This document shows, piece by piece, positions 1-11,900 of a stretch of 21,870 nt of DNA. The DNA is taken from positions 1-21,870 of the forward strand of contig NW_014577981.1 in NCBI RefSeq assembly GCF_000485595.1, given 5' to 3'. The stretch comes from Priapulus caudatus (taxonomy: Eukaryota > Priapulida > Priapulimorpha > Priapulimorphida > Priapulidae). How positions within the stretch are numbered: position 1 is the stretch's first letter; each line of letters starts with the position of its first letter. Made by a program: the position numbers and the translations under genes. A model generated the notes under the pieces. It was not told the DNA's origin. It saw only the letters and a list, made by a program, of their open reading frames with translations, and did no database searches.

Positions 1-34
<34 letters not shown>
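1..34. repeat. (TG)n microsatellite
   Basis: A pure TG run cut by the window start, followed by short TCTA and CG runs to about position 62. Confidence 0.95.
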
Positions 35-35
<1 letters not shown>

Positions 36-61
36 ATCTATCTATCTGTGTGCGCGCGCGC

Positions 62-600
62 GTCTGTGTAAACCTCCAGATTAACTTCCCGTGTTGTTTA
101 TTAATTACTGCATAGCACGCAGCGTTGCGCGAGAAACACGCGCGCAGATATATACACCGGCATAATATACACCATGTAACACGACATACGCCATCGATGC
201 GATAGTAATCAAGCCAATTAATTAACGACGACGACGTCCCATCAACAATCAATAGTACGGCTACGTCAACGGACGCGCAGATGGACGCATAAATTAACCT
301 AATTCGCCACGGAGGCACGCGGGCACGCGCCTCCCTCGGGAGCGAAGGGAGGAGGGGGCGGGGGTCGACGAGCAATAAACGATGTATATCTCCGCTATAA
401 AAAATACCGTTGCAGCACGATGTTCATTTCTGTTTTCGGAAACAGTGCAGCGCGGTGGCGCTATCAACCGGCCCGTATCACGTGATATCGTGCCCCCACG
501 CGGGCCGTAAAGACTGCCGACAGTTCTCGCGCTCGGCGCGGGATTGCTTTTGATTAGGTATGCAGAGATGAATAATGTAGTCGGTCTAGATTACCCGGGG
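62..600. other. Gene-free, partly GC-rich stretch
   Basis: Nothing coding is visible. Around 300-560 the DNA is GC- and CpG-rich, and one TATA-like sequence (ctataaaaaata, near 394) lies inside it. This might be a promoter on the plus strand, but no following exon can be recognised. Confidence 0.4.
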
Positions 601-699
601 TGTGTCACGCGAAATGACGCACAGATCTTTTCTCGGCGACACGCAGTTTTCTTCTAGGACGCGAAGACCTGGTCGATTCTCGCTGCACCGCACGCAAAT

Positions 700-890
700 G
701 CTGAAGCTGATACTGATGCTGCTGCTGATGGTAATGATGATGCTGATGGTAATGCTGATGCTGATGCTGATGCTGCTGCTGATGATGCTGATGGTAATGA
801 TGATGCTGACGCTGATAGTAAAGATGATGCTGCTGTTGATGCTAATGCTAATGGTAAAGATGATGTTGATGCTGATGCTGATGCTGAAGC
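700..890. repeat. Imperfect GATGCT/GATGGTAAT trinucleotide-based repeat
   Basis: Runs of GATGCT, CTG and GATGGTAATG in tandem. Because the unit is a multiple of three, it stays open in several frames on both strands (poly Met-Leu or Ser-Ile peptides). These frames show no other sign of coding. Confidence 0.9.
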
Positions 891-956
891 TAGGGCGTGG
901 ACACGAAGCCCTGTGCAGAGCCAGATGCGTAACTAGGAAACTGAGCGCAGCAACAG

Positions 957-976
957 CTCTCTCTCTCTCTCTCTCN
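957..976. repeat. (CT)n microsatellite ending in an N
   Basis: A short CT run that ends at an ambiguous base at 976, probably an unresolved repeat length. Confidence 0.85.
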
Positions 977-1250
977 GATGGGAGGGAGAGAGGAAAGCAT
1001 AAGAGAACAAACCCCATCCCAATATATTTACAAACACTGCTATAGATACGATCACAAGAGGGTGGTTTAGGGTGGTCTATCATTCCCACAACCAAGAAAA
1101 ACAACTACGTTTTGCGCCGTAGGTCGGTCGTTGTTCTACCGTGAACGTTTAGCAGTAGCGTTGCAAACGCACATAAGAAGGTGGTGTTACATGCAGATCG
1201 CCACGTTAGTTCAGGGCCAGGTTACTGGTTGTTACGGTTGGTACACGTCG

Positions 1251-1315
1251 GTGTGTGTGTGTGTGTGCGTGTGTGTGCGTGTGTGTGTGTGCGTGTGCGT
1301 GTGTGTTGTGTGTGT

Positions 1316-1352
<37 letters not shown>

Positions 1353-1432
1353 NTCTCTCTCTCTCTCTCGATCTCTGTCGTTCTCTCTCTCTCTCTCTCC
1401 CTCGATCTCTGTCGTTCTCTGTCTCTCTCTCT
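1251..1432. repeat. Compound (GT)n-(CT)n microsatellite
   Basis: About 100 bp of GT repeat, with CGTG variants, passes at a single N (1353) into about 80 bp of CT repeat with interspersed CGAT. The N at the exact switch between the two repeats suggests a collapsed or joined tract in the assembly. Confidence 0.9.
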
Positions 1433-1562
1433 GAGTTTTCACCCGCCCCCTTTATATTTACACAGGCATACGATGTTTTATACTGCTAAACACGCTGTTA
1501 TTTTTGCTCGAAATTCTCATAAATCGCGACCGCCAGCTTATAGGATGCAAGGTTGTTTTTGA

Positions 1563-3180
1563 GACATTGTCTAAGTACTAAACTTCGTCCTATAAGCCGT
1601 GAAATACGATATAAGCCTATATAGAAATTTAAAATCCGCAAAACTTAATCGGATTAAAATCCGAGAAATAATGGAGCTGAATGGAGCTTAGATGGAAGCT
1701 TAATTTACTGAAAGAAAACATTGAATTTCTCTGTTACGCAGCTGATGTGTTTATAAAGGAAGAATCTACTCGGGAACAATAGACGTTTACAATGTTAAAA
1801 AGACGTATAAACTTCTTTAACTTTGTAACTTCTATAACTTTGTAGGAAAGATAGCTATAAGTGTTAACCATATATGTTAACCATCATTTTAATCTTGTTA
1901 GGATTTCCAAACGCATTTCCATTTAAAACTATTTAAACATAATGACTCTATATACTTACATAATTAACTATCATCCTCAAATCTAGACACTAGACAAACA
2001 GTAGAGGAAAAACACAATACAATGGTAACTGATAAATTATTGTAACAAAAATACAGTACATAAATACAACTACGTGAAAAGTCCAAAAATAACTATGTGT
2101 ATAGAAGGTAGTACTAGATAGAACAGAAACAATAGTCATACACAGGCATGTTACGCTCCAAAAAGTTTTCAAAAAAAAGAGAACATGAAATCTACAGTCC
2201 GCACGCCCATTCAACGAAAGGCCACATGAAACGCAACTTGGAACGTAATACTTGCATTGAGAGAATTGAGTTTATAACATAACAGGAGATACGTGTATTG
2301 AAATTCATCCTGCACTAAGCCTCAGGGAGTATTAGTTACTTAACAGTAATGCTGTGTCTGAAAACTAGAGACTCAGCATTACAATTTACATTTAAACTGG
2401 AAAGATCGAAACTGAAACATTTGGGTAAGATATGGTTTGCCTTTCCGACAACTCCCTGAAAATAAACACATGTCTTCTACACTGAATATCCAGATAATCA
2501 AATCATAGTGAACACCTTAAGAATCACATATATTATGCATGTACTTTCCACGTCGCAATGCTTGCAGGAAAGAAATAAGCACGTGTCACTTATGTAGCCT
2601 ACACTCTTGGGTTCATTATAACACCGGAAACAATCACAAATACTCGCACCTTATTACATTATCACAATCAACGCTTCACGATTGCATGATATTACTGAAC
2701 CAACAAAGAACAATGGCCAACAATGACAACGCAAACTTATGGAATTCTTAGAATCCACAATATAGAACTAATACTAATATCATGAACACTTTTACTGTAT
2801 ACGGTTATGCAATATTGCATCGATATGTTCATGCAAATATTAGCTAAATTGCTATTAAAATCAACTAATGCGAGTAAGATGGGAAGAAGACCCCCCCCTC
2901 ACTTCTCCATCCTCTGGACTCACAGCCAGCCACGCATTCAAGAAAGACTTTACACCAATACTGCCTACTATTCTATAGTATTAGTCAACATCATGTCAGC
3001 ACGCCTATCACACGTAAGTGACTCTATTAAACTGCGCTAAACACATAGAAGGCAGCACTCACGTACCGCTTGAAAGGAGATTCTATTGCCTGTACACAGA
3101 CAGGCACACTACAGTAACAATTGTAGAGTTGTTGTTAGAGTAGCTTGTACACGGAAGACACCATCACGCCCAGCCATGGA
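1563..3180. other. AT-rich non-coding stretch
   Basis: No open frame with family likeness, no splice-framed exon and no clear repeat was found. It lies downstream of the PANK4 stop codon and may include its 3' untranslated region or intergenic DNA. Confidence 0.5.
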
Positions 3181-3311
3181 GGAAGATTATAACCGATGGA
3201 GATCACGATACACTTGCTCATGACACCCGCTCACACATAGATGGCACCACCGCTCCCAACACTTGTAAGATCCTGCTACACTTGCTCGTACATAAATGGC
3301 ACCACTACTCA

Positions 3312-3522
3312 GCAGCCGGCTGAAAGGGGTGATAGGATATGTTTACTAGGCACTTCTAATTTTAACATATATTTTACGATATATTAAAGAATGATGCAAA
3401 AACCCTAAAAAGTGCCCTAACCCTAACCCTAACCCTAACCCTGACCCTAATTAAATTTAAAATATATGTTAAAATTAGAAGTGCCTAGTAAACATATCCT
3501 ATCACCCCTTTCAGCCGGCTGC
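3312..3522. mobile_element. 211-bp foldback MITE with telomere-repeat core, 9-bp target duplication
   Basis: Two 65-bp inverted arms, 3312-3376 and 3458-3522, are perfect reverse complements and begin GCAGCCGGCTGAAAGG. They are flanked by a perfect 9-bp direct repeat, CACTACTCA, at 3303-3311 and 3523-3531. The 81-bp core has no coding sequence but holds six CCCTAA-type units (3415-3450, one of them CCCTGA). Long arms with a 9-bp target duplication suggest a Mutator-like origin; that class assignment is inference. Identical arms point to a recent insertion. Confidence 0.92.
3415..3450. repeat. Interstitial telomeric repeat, (CCCTAA)6
   Basis: Six units in a row, one with a single change (CCCTGA). 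This is the TTAGGG telomere repeat common to most animals, read on the other strand. It sits inside the foldback element, not at a chromosome end. Confidence 0.95.
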
Positions 3523-3642
3523 CACTACTCATAACACTTGTCAGAAAGCTTCACTACATCCGTTCACATGTAGATGGCGCCACTGCTCCCAACACTTGCA
3601 AGAATATCCTGCTACACTTGTTCGTACAGATGGCGCCATCGT

Positions 3643-3898
3643 TCACAACACGGATGGAGCCGCGAGGTCGGTCGTCGCAGGCCCACTAGGTGGCGCCGGC
3701 TCGTAGGAAAACACGGTGCGCGGCGCGGCGCCGCCGAGGCGACCCGCCAGCCACGCGTCGTCGACGATCGCGACCTTGATAGCGTCGCAGCGGAACCGTG
3801 CGTCGTGATTGGTGTGCACGGCCTTACTGACGCCCTCTAGTAGCACGAGGTCCGCTCCCCGCAACGCCATCGCCGCGACGAGCCGCTCGTCGATCCGG
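3643..3898 (-). CDS. PANK4: PANK4 terminal exon E14 ([17 protein letters not shown], stop)
   Basis: Encodes residues 631-715 and the TGA at 3643-3645: [60 protein letters not shown], then a C-terminal tail. It matches the family end GADLV-x-[IL]-EGM-x-[RK]-AVHTN and LA-x-[IV]-x-x-AWLA-x-RLGG-x-x-F-x-V-x-F-x-[YF]-E. The last 17 or so residues ([17 protein letters not shown]) go beyond the human C-terminus and are encoded by GC-rich DNA that runs into a 57-bp tandem repeat, so the tail may have been gained when the repeat spread. Acceptor tcacttgtcag|C. Confidence 0.94.
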
Positions 3899-5902
3899 CT
3901 GACAAGTGACCATCCGGGAGACAAATGTCAATAAAGGTCGCTTACATTTGTACGTAATAAATATAATAATAATAATGATAATAATAATTATACGTAATAA
4001 TACGTAATTATGATGAAAATAATGATTTTTAAATGTAATGCGGTAACAACATTTGAAAATCGACACTGAGGGGCGTTGTTTCGCCGTTGCATTTTTTTGT
4101 ATAGATAAATTAGATAATAGATATTAATTTATAGGATAGTTGACACGATTTATGAGGTGCAATCAAATACCAATGGTGTCAAAAGAAAACCAGATTTTGA
4201 GTGGCTGAAACCATTAATCACATGAAGATATATCAATAGAATTGTCAACAGGTGGGATAAAATTTAAAATAAGGGTAAATCATGTAGATTTTGTCGATAT
4301 CACGTAATAGTAATTTGAGATTATTCCTGATCGGGGACGTGACATCATGACGCTACATTAAAATCTTGAAAATTCCCACTTAAATTGTGTCGAGATTATG
4401 TGTTCACCCACAGGTATGTGGTGGTGGGTCTCACGACATTCAATTAAACTACGTCATCACATCCGATGACACTGAAGAACACTGGCTAACGACAACAGAA
4501 GATTTCCCATAAAAAGTATCTAAAAATTGTTGAATTAGAAGAATAAGTTACTTGTTGTATAGCATTGTTTTGTACTGTATCACTCAGAAATTTTATTATT
4601 TTAACTGTTCAACACTATTGCATCTATCAAATTTTTTTCTGTAGTGTTCAGGACATGTATCCGTATTTGAATTACATGCAATAAAGATTTAAAAATGATA
4701 AAATAATAAAGTAAAAACAGCTATCAGCTCACCTGAGATCTAAGCAGGGCGAGTGTTGACCGGACTCCATGACGACCAGCCTGCCGGCAGCGAGGGCGCC
4801 ACCTATGACGTCGCACATGGCGGCGATGTTGTGAGCGAGAATGAACAGTTCGCTGTACGTGACCTCGTTCATGACGGGTTTCGAGTTAGTGCACAGAATC
4901 ACCTGTAGAGACAAGGCGTCACGTAAACACAAAACACAAGCCGCAAAACATGTCTTAAACTGTCTATGTCACGCATTTCTAGCACCAGCAAGTAGTATAT
5001 TTGTGTGTTATATTGTGTATTACATGTGACCTTAAGCTTTAACAATATTAGGCTATTTTTACTGACTAGCTACCTGGGGCCTGGTTGGTAGAAACAAAAT
5101 TATTCTTAATATCATACTTGACATGAACTTTCCCACATAGACCATTGACAGAAATTAACACGGCAAAGTTTCTCATATGCAGTGTATAGAGGTCTGGCCT
5201 ATGAGGAAAAATTAATGTTAAGACTAATGTTAAGACCAATTTTGCTTCTGACAGAAGGAAAATTAATGTTAAGACTAATGTTAAAACTAATTTTGCATCT
5301 CAAAATGGCTTCCTGGCATTGAATGTGGGAAAAATTTCCTTACATACAGACACAATGAAACCAGCAAGTCTATGAGCTATCGAGTAACACCATCGCCGAC
5401 AAAACCAAAGACGATCTAAAGAGCATCATCCGAGGATCCTTAAATCTTCTTAGATTTTTCCCCGAGCCGCACGTCAACCTACGTCCGTTCCTCTCCGTAG
5501 CAGTTCCCTGGCGAATGGGAAAATTCCCATGATGATGTCGAAACCGCTGCTGTCGACGAAGATCACGGCACATCTGTGCGGCTCTCCCTCCAGTCTCGCT
5601 ATCCACGCGTCAAGGTCGTCCAGCAGCCATCTTCTTCCTGCAGCACGACGCAACCGTTAAGAAATACAACGCTATACAAAATAGATGTACGGTATGCTGT
5701 ACGTAATGTATCTACAAAGGCAATGCAGATACGGATACAGCAGTCTTGGAAATAAGTCTCAAATTCCAGCCAGGACTCTCTCTTTCTCTCTCTCTCTCCC
5801 GTGTGTACAGTGCACACGCTCCCAGCATCCCGCAGACTCCTTATCCTTCCTACAGGCGCACTCGCTCGCTAGCTAGCTGGCTCTCTCTCTCTCTCTCTCT
5901 CT

Positions 5903-5947
<45 letters not shown>

Positions 5948-8900
5948 TCCCTCTCACTCTGCCTTTCTTCCTTCCCCCCTCTCTCTGTTTCACATGCACA
6001 CACTTGCACTCCGAGCCCCACTTTCTCTCCTTTCCCCCTCCTCTCTCGTTCCCTCCCTCCATCTTCCCACACCCCGGCTGTGTTGGATGAGCTAAAAAAC
6101 GTTAGATTCTACTACGCTTCACTCATCAGCAGAAATGACACCGACCTCTCAGCAACGAGATTGTCTCCTCGACCGACGCGTTGTTTGTCAGACGACAGGA
6201 ATGCTCCCTAGCGTCCGCGCGGCGGCTTGTTCCGGCCAGCAAACCTTGCACCACGATACGCTGTCTCTCCGGCCACTCCTCAGCATCTATAGACGCGAGG
6301 TGCGACGGTAGGAACTGCAAAACTTCCTCATCATCCTTGATTCTTTGCTGCAAGAACGTAAGCGTAGAATGAATGGTGAGATACAGTGTAAAGACGGATT
6401 AGAAACTATGGAGTTGACCCCCAATAGATGCAACAAGGGTTCTTCGTTGCCTGCTACGGACATCATTATTTTAACTCGACCTAGAATTATCTTAAAACTA
6501 CGCGACGATTCAATGACAAAATAACATGAATTTTTGAATTTTGGAACGTTATTTATCGCTTTACATGTGACTTAGATTAAGTGTGAAGTGCTTTTCACCT
6601 GTAAATATGGGTCGGAAAACTGGAATTCATCTAGATATTGCTGTCTCGTGTCTAGTAAGGTCCTCACTGTGAGTGAACCAAATGTACTGAAAACATGAAT
6701 GGCATAATTAGGCTAGACACCGTGAGCTGTATTAAAAGAGAAAATATAAAAACAAGTGCCGCAGAGCGACAGCGCTCAACTGACGTGTACTGTAGCCGGG
6801 TATTCTTCTGATAAACTCACTGGCAACCGAATCAAGTGCGCCCTCCCGCCACCGCGTTCACGCTCAGAGCATATATGTAGGATACTACTAATACAGATCT
6901 AAAATCTTTGATAGCTAGGCTTTGCTATACCGGTAGTACAGTAATAAAGATACAGCTGTGTAACTTTAATGACTTCGCTATATTAACATGTTATCATGGA
7001 TATGCGTCGAGCGCGAGCGTAGTGGTGGTGGTGGGGGGGAGAGTGGTGAGAGGGGCGGGTGGAGGGGGCTCTAATAGCAAAAGCAATTGCCGCGAGATGG
7101 GGGCGTGCAAGTGTCATCAGATACCAAAGATGGCATCACCATGTCGTGCGTGATAACCTCACCTCCATTGCAGTTCTGAAATCCAAGTATAATCAGACCC
7201 AGGCGAGAATTTCCCAGACTTGCTGAGTTAAAACACATTCTGCATGCAGGTTCCAGCAATAATTAGATTAAATAGTGCCAGTGTCACGCCCCATCAGAGC
7301 GATAGCGACTACATCTATTTAAGCAATCTGTAGTTCTGGCCAATCAATTAGTAGTTCGAGGGGGGGTTTATTAATTTTAACACACACACACATCACACCA
7401 CGTTCTAAATTGTAGAGCATGACGCGCGCACCGCGCACACATGCACAGCGCGCGCACGGCACACATGCAAGACCACGCCCGGCAGGCACACCGGCACACA
7501 CGAGTCACGCACCACGCACGCAAGCACGCCGCGCAGGCAGGCAACCGGCACACACAGGCACGCACGCGACCGCCCGCAGCACACCCGGCACAAGCCCAGC
7601 AGACCACCCCACTGCGCACCAGACTGCAGCACCGCCCGCAGGCACAGCCGGCACACACAGGTCACGCAACGCACCGCACAGCAAGCACGCCGCGAGGCCA
7701 CATGCGCGGCAGCATGCACAGGCACGCACAGCACGCACGCACCGCAGCGCACGCACAGCACGCAGCAAGCAACTAGCCCGCAGGCACACCCTGGCGGCAG
7801 CACACCAGGCCGCACGCCGCACGCCGGCGCGCGGACCGCAGGATTGAATGCAATACAGTACCAGTACAGCACATGCATGCTTAAGACTGTACAACACTTG
7901 ACAGTCACACCGTACCCGAATGAAGTTCTATCCCGCCGCGCCGCTGGACCAGACTGCCGCTAGCGGCAGAGCACTAGGCAATGACGCACGGCAGCAACGC
8001 CGAGCGATGAGCGCAAGCACGTGGACTGACTGGACAATCGATTCCAGAGGGACCTTTGTTCTGTTTGGCGACGCTCCGCGCGGATATCGATGGCTTTTCG
8101 GGGGCCCTTTTCTGCATTCGGGGGCGAAATTCCAGCCTGCCAGGCGCGTGTATTTTTTTCCCTCGCATATTATAGACCTGATGGGCCAAAAAAAATTTCG
8201 CGATCAACAGTTAGTGTCAAATTCGTAGTTCGGATCAAACTGGTCGTAGTGGTGGGCAGAAGGAATAGGAAATTCGTATAAATACGGGATAAATCGTAGT
8301 GGTTGGCATCTCTGCGCCCTTGCATGGCATAATGGGCCTGCCCACATCGTTTGCGCTACCGCACGCGAGCACTCTCAGGGGTTCATTACAGTTCTGCAAA
8401 CAGGGTGCTACTCATGGGGCTGCAGTACAGATGCTGTTAGAAATAATATGATTTAAGGAGGTGTAACCTTTGTTCAACAAACATTTGCCTTTGGGCAAGT
8501 TGACTGTGGGCAACTGTAGCGCTCAACATCCACAAATAGCAAAAGCAGTCCTCAGGTCCCTTTGTGTACCAGTGCAACAAGATCCATGGTTTTAACCTGC
8601 CTCTATGAGAGGCCTCAAAAAGTAGTCCCGACACTTACCTTCGTCTACAATGTCAGTGGGAAAGTAAGATTTTATGGTTCTTAGTTCAAGTAACAGCCAA
8701 TCAAAAAGCGGTAGCAATCACCGCTAAAAACGAAAAAAGTTTTTCTGTCCGGCTCCGTCAGATCCATGTCCTCAGAAAAGTCTAAAATCTGCCCTGTGCC
8801 CCGATTGACGCTTCTGACCTGTTGACGCTCCAATTTCAGACAGTGACTGGCTTTCTGTCTCATAACATGATGCTATAGCCGCAATATCACAAGCCTCAGG

Positions 8901-11900
8901 TCCGAGCCCGTTTAGATTTTTAACCGGCAATCTGCATTTCTCGCCTAATTACCTTAGTTAAGCGCAGGGAATGTTCCCTTCTTTACACCTCCTTGACCTC
9001 ATTCGACGCCTTTGCCCCCAGCTCGACATCCCACTGCGTTTTCGGATTACCCCCGCGCACGTCCCGAATATCGTGACCGGGTACGTCAGGTCGTTGTAGC
9101 TTTTGTGCCCACAACTTGTTTGACGGCACGGCACGGGATGTGACGCCGACGGCCGACGGACGCACGACGCACGATCAATGCCAAAATTCTACAAGCTGGC
9201 ATCTGAGCTAGCGGTCAGATGAGGCTAAAAAAATAAAAATTAATAAACTAACGTTAAAAAATATATAATAAAAATTAAAAAATAACATAATTAAACAGAT
9301 CATTATCTTCCAAACTTTGGGGTGTCATCTAAAGCTAAAAACACGAGACAAAAGACAAAAATGTGCAGTATATATCATAAATACCACAGGTAACATAGGG
9401 TACGACCCCCATACATAATAACCACAAGCAAATTATTTTAAGAATATGGTTTTTTTAGTTATTTATCATTGCTACTAAACATATATTGCTATTGAACACT
9501 TTTTATTACCATAAATAGCTCATAAATGGAAGAAAAGATGCTGAAAGCATATTCACTCATTAATTAAGTAATGTTCCTCTTTAGAATTTACAATCCACTA
9601 CCAATACAAATTAAGGTTTCAGAACAGGATATTTCTTGGGGAACATACACAACAGACCCTGCAACATTTCACCTAGCAGCCTTGGCCACGCTACCCCCCC
9701 CCCCCCCACACACACACACACACGCACACTTCCATCCCACCACAAGCTGGTCTGTGATTACTCACAACGGCTGTTCCCTGAGATCAGACAACTTCTGCAG
9801 GTACTTTGACTTGAACTTGTCCGCTCGCTCGCCAGCACTGCTTTGGTCGTTTTGACTTTGAGCGGCTCTCTCTGCAACCTGCATGCACGCGAGATTCGAG
9901 ATGTAGAAACCTGCGCGGATCATAGACCATTTCACTTCTCACAACGCATGAGCCAACACTAGATCTATGCATCAGTCCTGGATTTCTACCCATGCGTCTT
10001 TTGTGAAGCAGTTGTTGCCTCACGAACCCCACTGGAACCTCTTTGTTACCTGTCACAAGCTATCATACTCTCCGAATGTCATGAGGGGAGCAACATCGCT
10101 CGCAATTAGAAGAAATTAAATTCGTTAACTGCATTTCGAGCTTAATTATTCACTGTATTAATCATTTGTTCCAATATCAGGGGCCGGTTTCACGAAGCGT
10201 AATTAAGTTCCTAATCACGATTAAATCACTAATCACGATTAAATCACTAATCATGATTAACTTCCCATACTTAAATTTAAGTGACTGTTTCACGAAGCGT
10301 AATTAACTCTTTAATCATGATTAAGTTAATCACAATATTTAATTCTACTCAGGAGCATAATTAAATCAACTAATCATAATTAGTTGATAGTACTATAGTA
10401 GTAGTATGTAGGTAGTACTAGTATATTAAGTACGCTGCAGATTTTACAATTGGAAATTTTACTTTGTATTATGTAACCGATGAGATAAGAGCTTTGTATT
10501 ATGTAACCGATGAGATAAGAGCTTTGTATTATGTAACCGATGAGATATGAGCTTTGTATTATGTAACCGATGAGATATGAGCTTTGTATCATGTAACCGA
10601 TGAGATATGAGCTTTGTATTATGTAACTGATAAGAGGTTCCTATGTAATTCAAGATTGAGTAATCATTTGTTCCAATATCTGGTCACTCTTTCAGACAAG
10701 TATAAAAGATACATGCATTCTTCGAGGTTTTTTTATAATTGCCTAACACACATCTAAACACAGACTACAACACGATATGTTCTCTAACGTCACCGACGAG
10801 ATGCGAGCGATGTTCGTATTGTAATTCGAGCATCTTCACACGCACCTCGTTTACGGATCTCTCGAAGCAGCTGATCCAGTAGTCTCTGGCCTCAGCATCC
10901 TTCGCTAGGTCCCACGTGTCGGCCGAGTAGGTTTCCGTGGAGAGCAGCAGAGGGCAGGAAGCAAGCGGCTGCTCCAGGCAATCCAACTCGAGAAAATCCA
11001 CCTGAAATAAGGTGGGAGCTCGATGACGACGAACAGGAAAACTGCACAGCTGCAATTAAACACGTAAAACACTTAACACGTTAACACTTAAATTGACTAC
11101 GTCACGAATTTGCTATGGTAAAATTTGTAAAATTTTTGTTGCCATTTTTTTACATTAAAAGTAAGAACTAACGGGACTAAACGTATCGTCACATTCTCAC
11201 CTGAAAAGATTGTTTCTCAACAAGTTAAAAATCCAAAAAACCTGGACGATTTGATATTATGTTCCTGACATTAATTGCTTGCTATGGGCTATGTATGAGT
11301 CACGAGTGTATGTTCACATCAAACAATATAGTAAAATAGGAAGTATAATGCAGCAATTTAACCATAAAAAGTGAACAGAATTACTTATATTTTGTGAAAA
11401 AGTGGATTTTTTTTTAAATGTTTAATATTTACGGTGACGTTATCACTTTTAGCACATTGCTGGACTTGTCCATCCATCTGTGATTACATAAATTCATCGT
11501 CCATATATCCATCCATGTATGCATCATGCGTACGTACATCCACATAACAACCAGGAGGAAAACACAAAACCCTTACGCTAACGATTGACCTACAACCCTG
11601 GCATGATTTACTGGCAGCTCTAGCCAATCATTAATGTAATAGGACATTCTATAAACAATGCTTAGCAACAACGCTTAGCAACAAAGTGTCACAAAGTATA
11701 CATTATGGCGCGTATCCACAAAATACTGTTCTAAACTAGTCTAGCTAAGCCGACCTAGTAGTAACATCACAGCGAGGCGTAACCATCTTTGCTCCGGCAA
11801 CTCGGTCAATAAAAAACGGTCAATAAAAAACGACATGTCTGACAACAGGGGGCACCACACATCGAGCGGCAACGACCGGTTACCTTGCTGCTGTTCTGCC

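Larger units (their letters stand above)
3238..3660. repeat. 57-bp tandem array (about 3.5 units), split by a foldback element
   Basis: Units begin TAGATGGC or close to it at 3238, 3294, 3571 and 3628, and carry CCAACACTTG and TGCTACACTTG-TCGTACA. After removing the 220 bp added by the insertion at 3312-3531, all spacings are 56-57 bp. The last, partial unit overlaps the PANK4 stop codon. Each unit start (AGATGGCRCCA) is close to the core of the animal CTCF motif. Confidence 0.85.

Noticed and set aside
602-1045. Open frames of 147 and 172 codons on both strands
   Set aside because: They come from a GATGCT-type repeat whose unit is a multiple of three; peptides are low complexity and cross an N.
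3415-3450. A chromosome end
   Set aside because: Only 36 bp of telomere repeat, enclosed in a transposon with target duplication and with a gene on one side.
7405-7908. Overlapping Cys/Ala-rich and His/Thr-rich open frames
   Set aside because: The CA/GC-rich cryptic repeat leaves few stops in any frame; there are no conserved motifs and the region is within a PANK4 intron.
8630-8660. Strong minus-strand splice donor (GAAG|GTAAGT) in the long intron
   Set aside because: E9 and E10 join in phase with the conserved residues intact, so an extra exon is not needed.
10380-10653. Ten-residue repeat peptide ([10 protein letters not shown]) on the minus strand
   Set aside because: It is the translation of a 30-bp minisatellite; frames are open on more than one register.
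10765-10845. Read-through of exon E8 past its donor
   Set aside because: The extra 26 codons do not match PANK4, whereas E9 gives the expected residues in phase from the GTGCGT donor.
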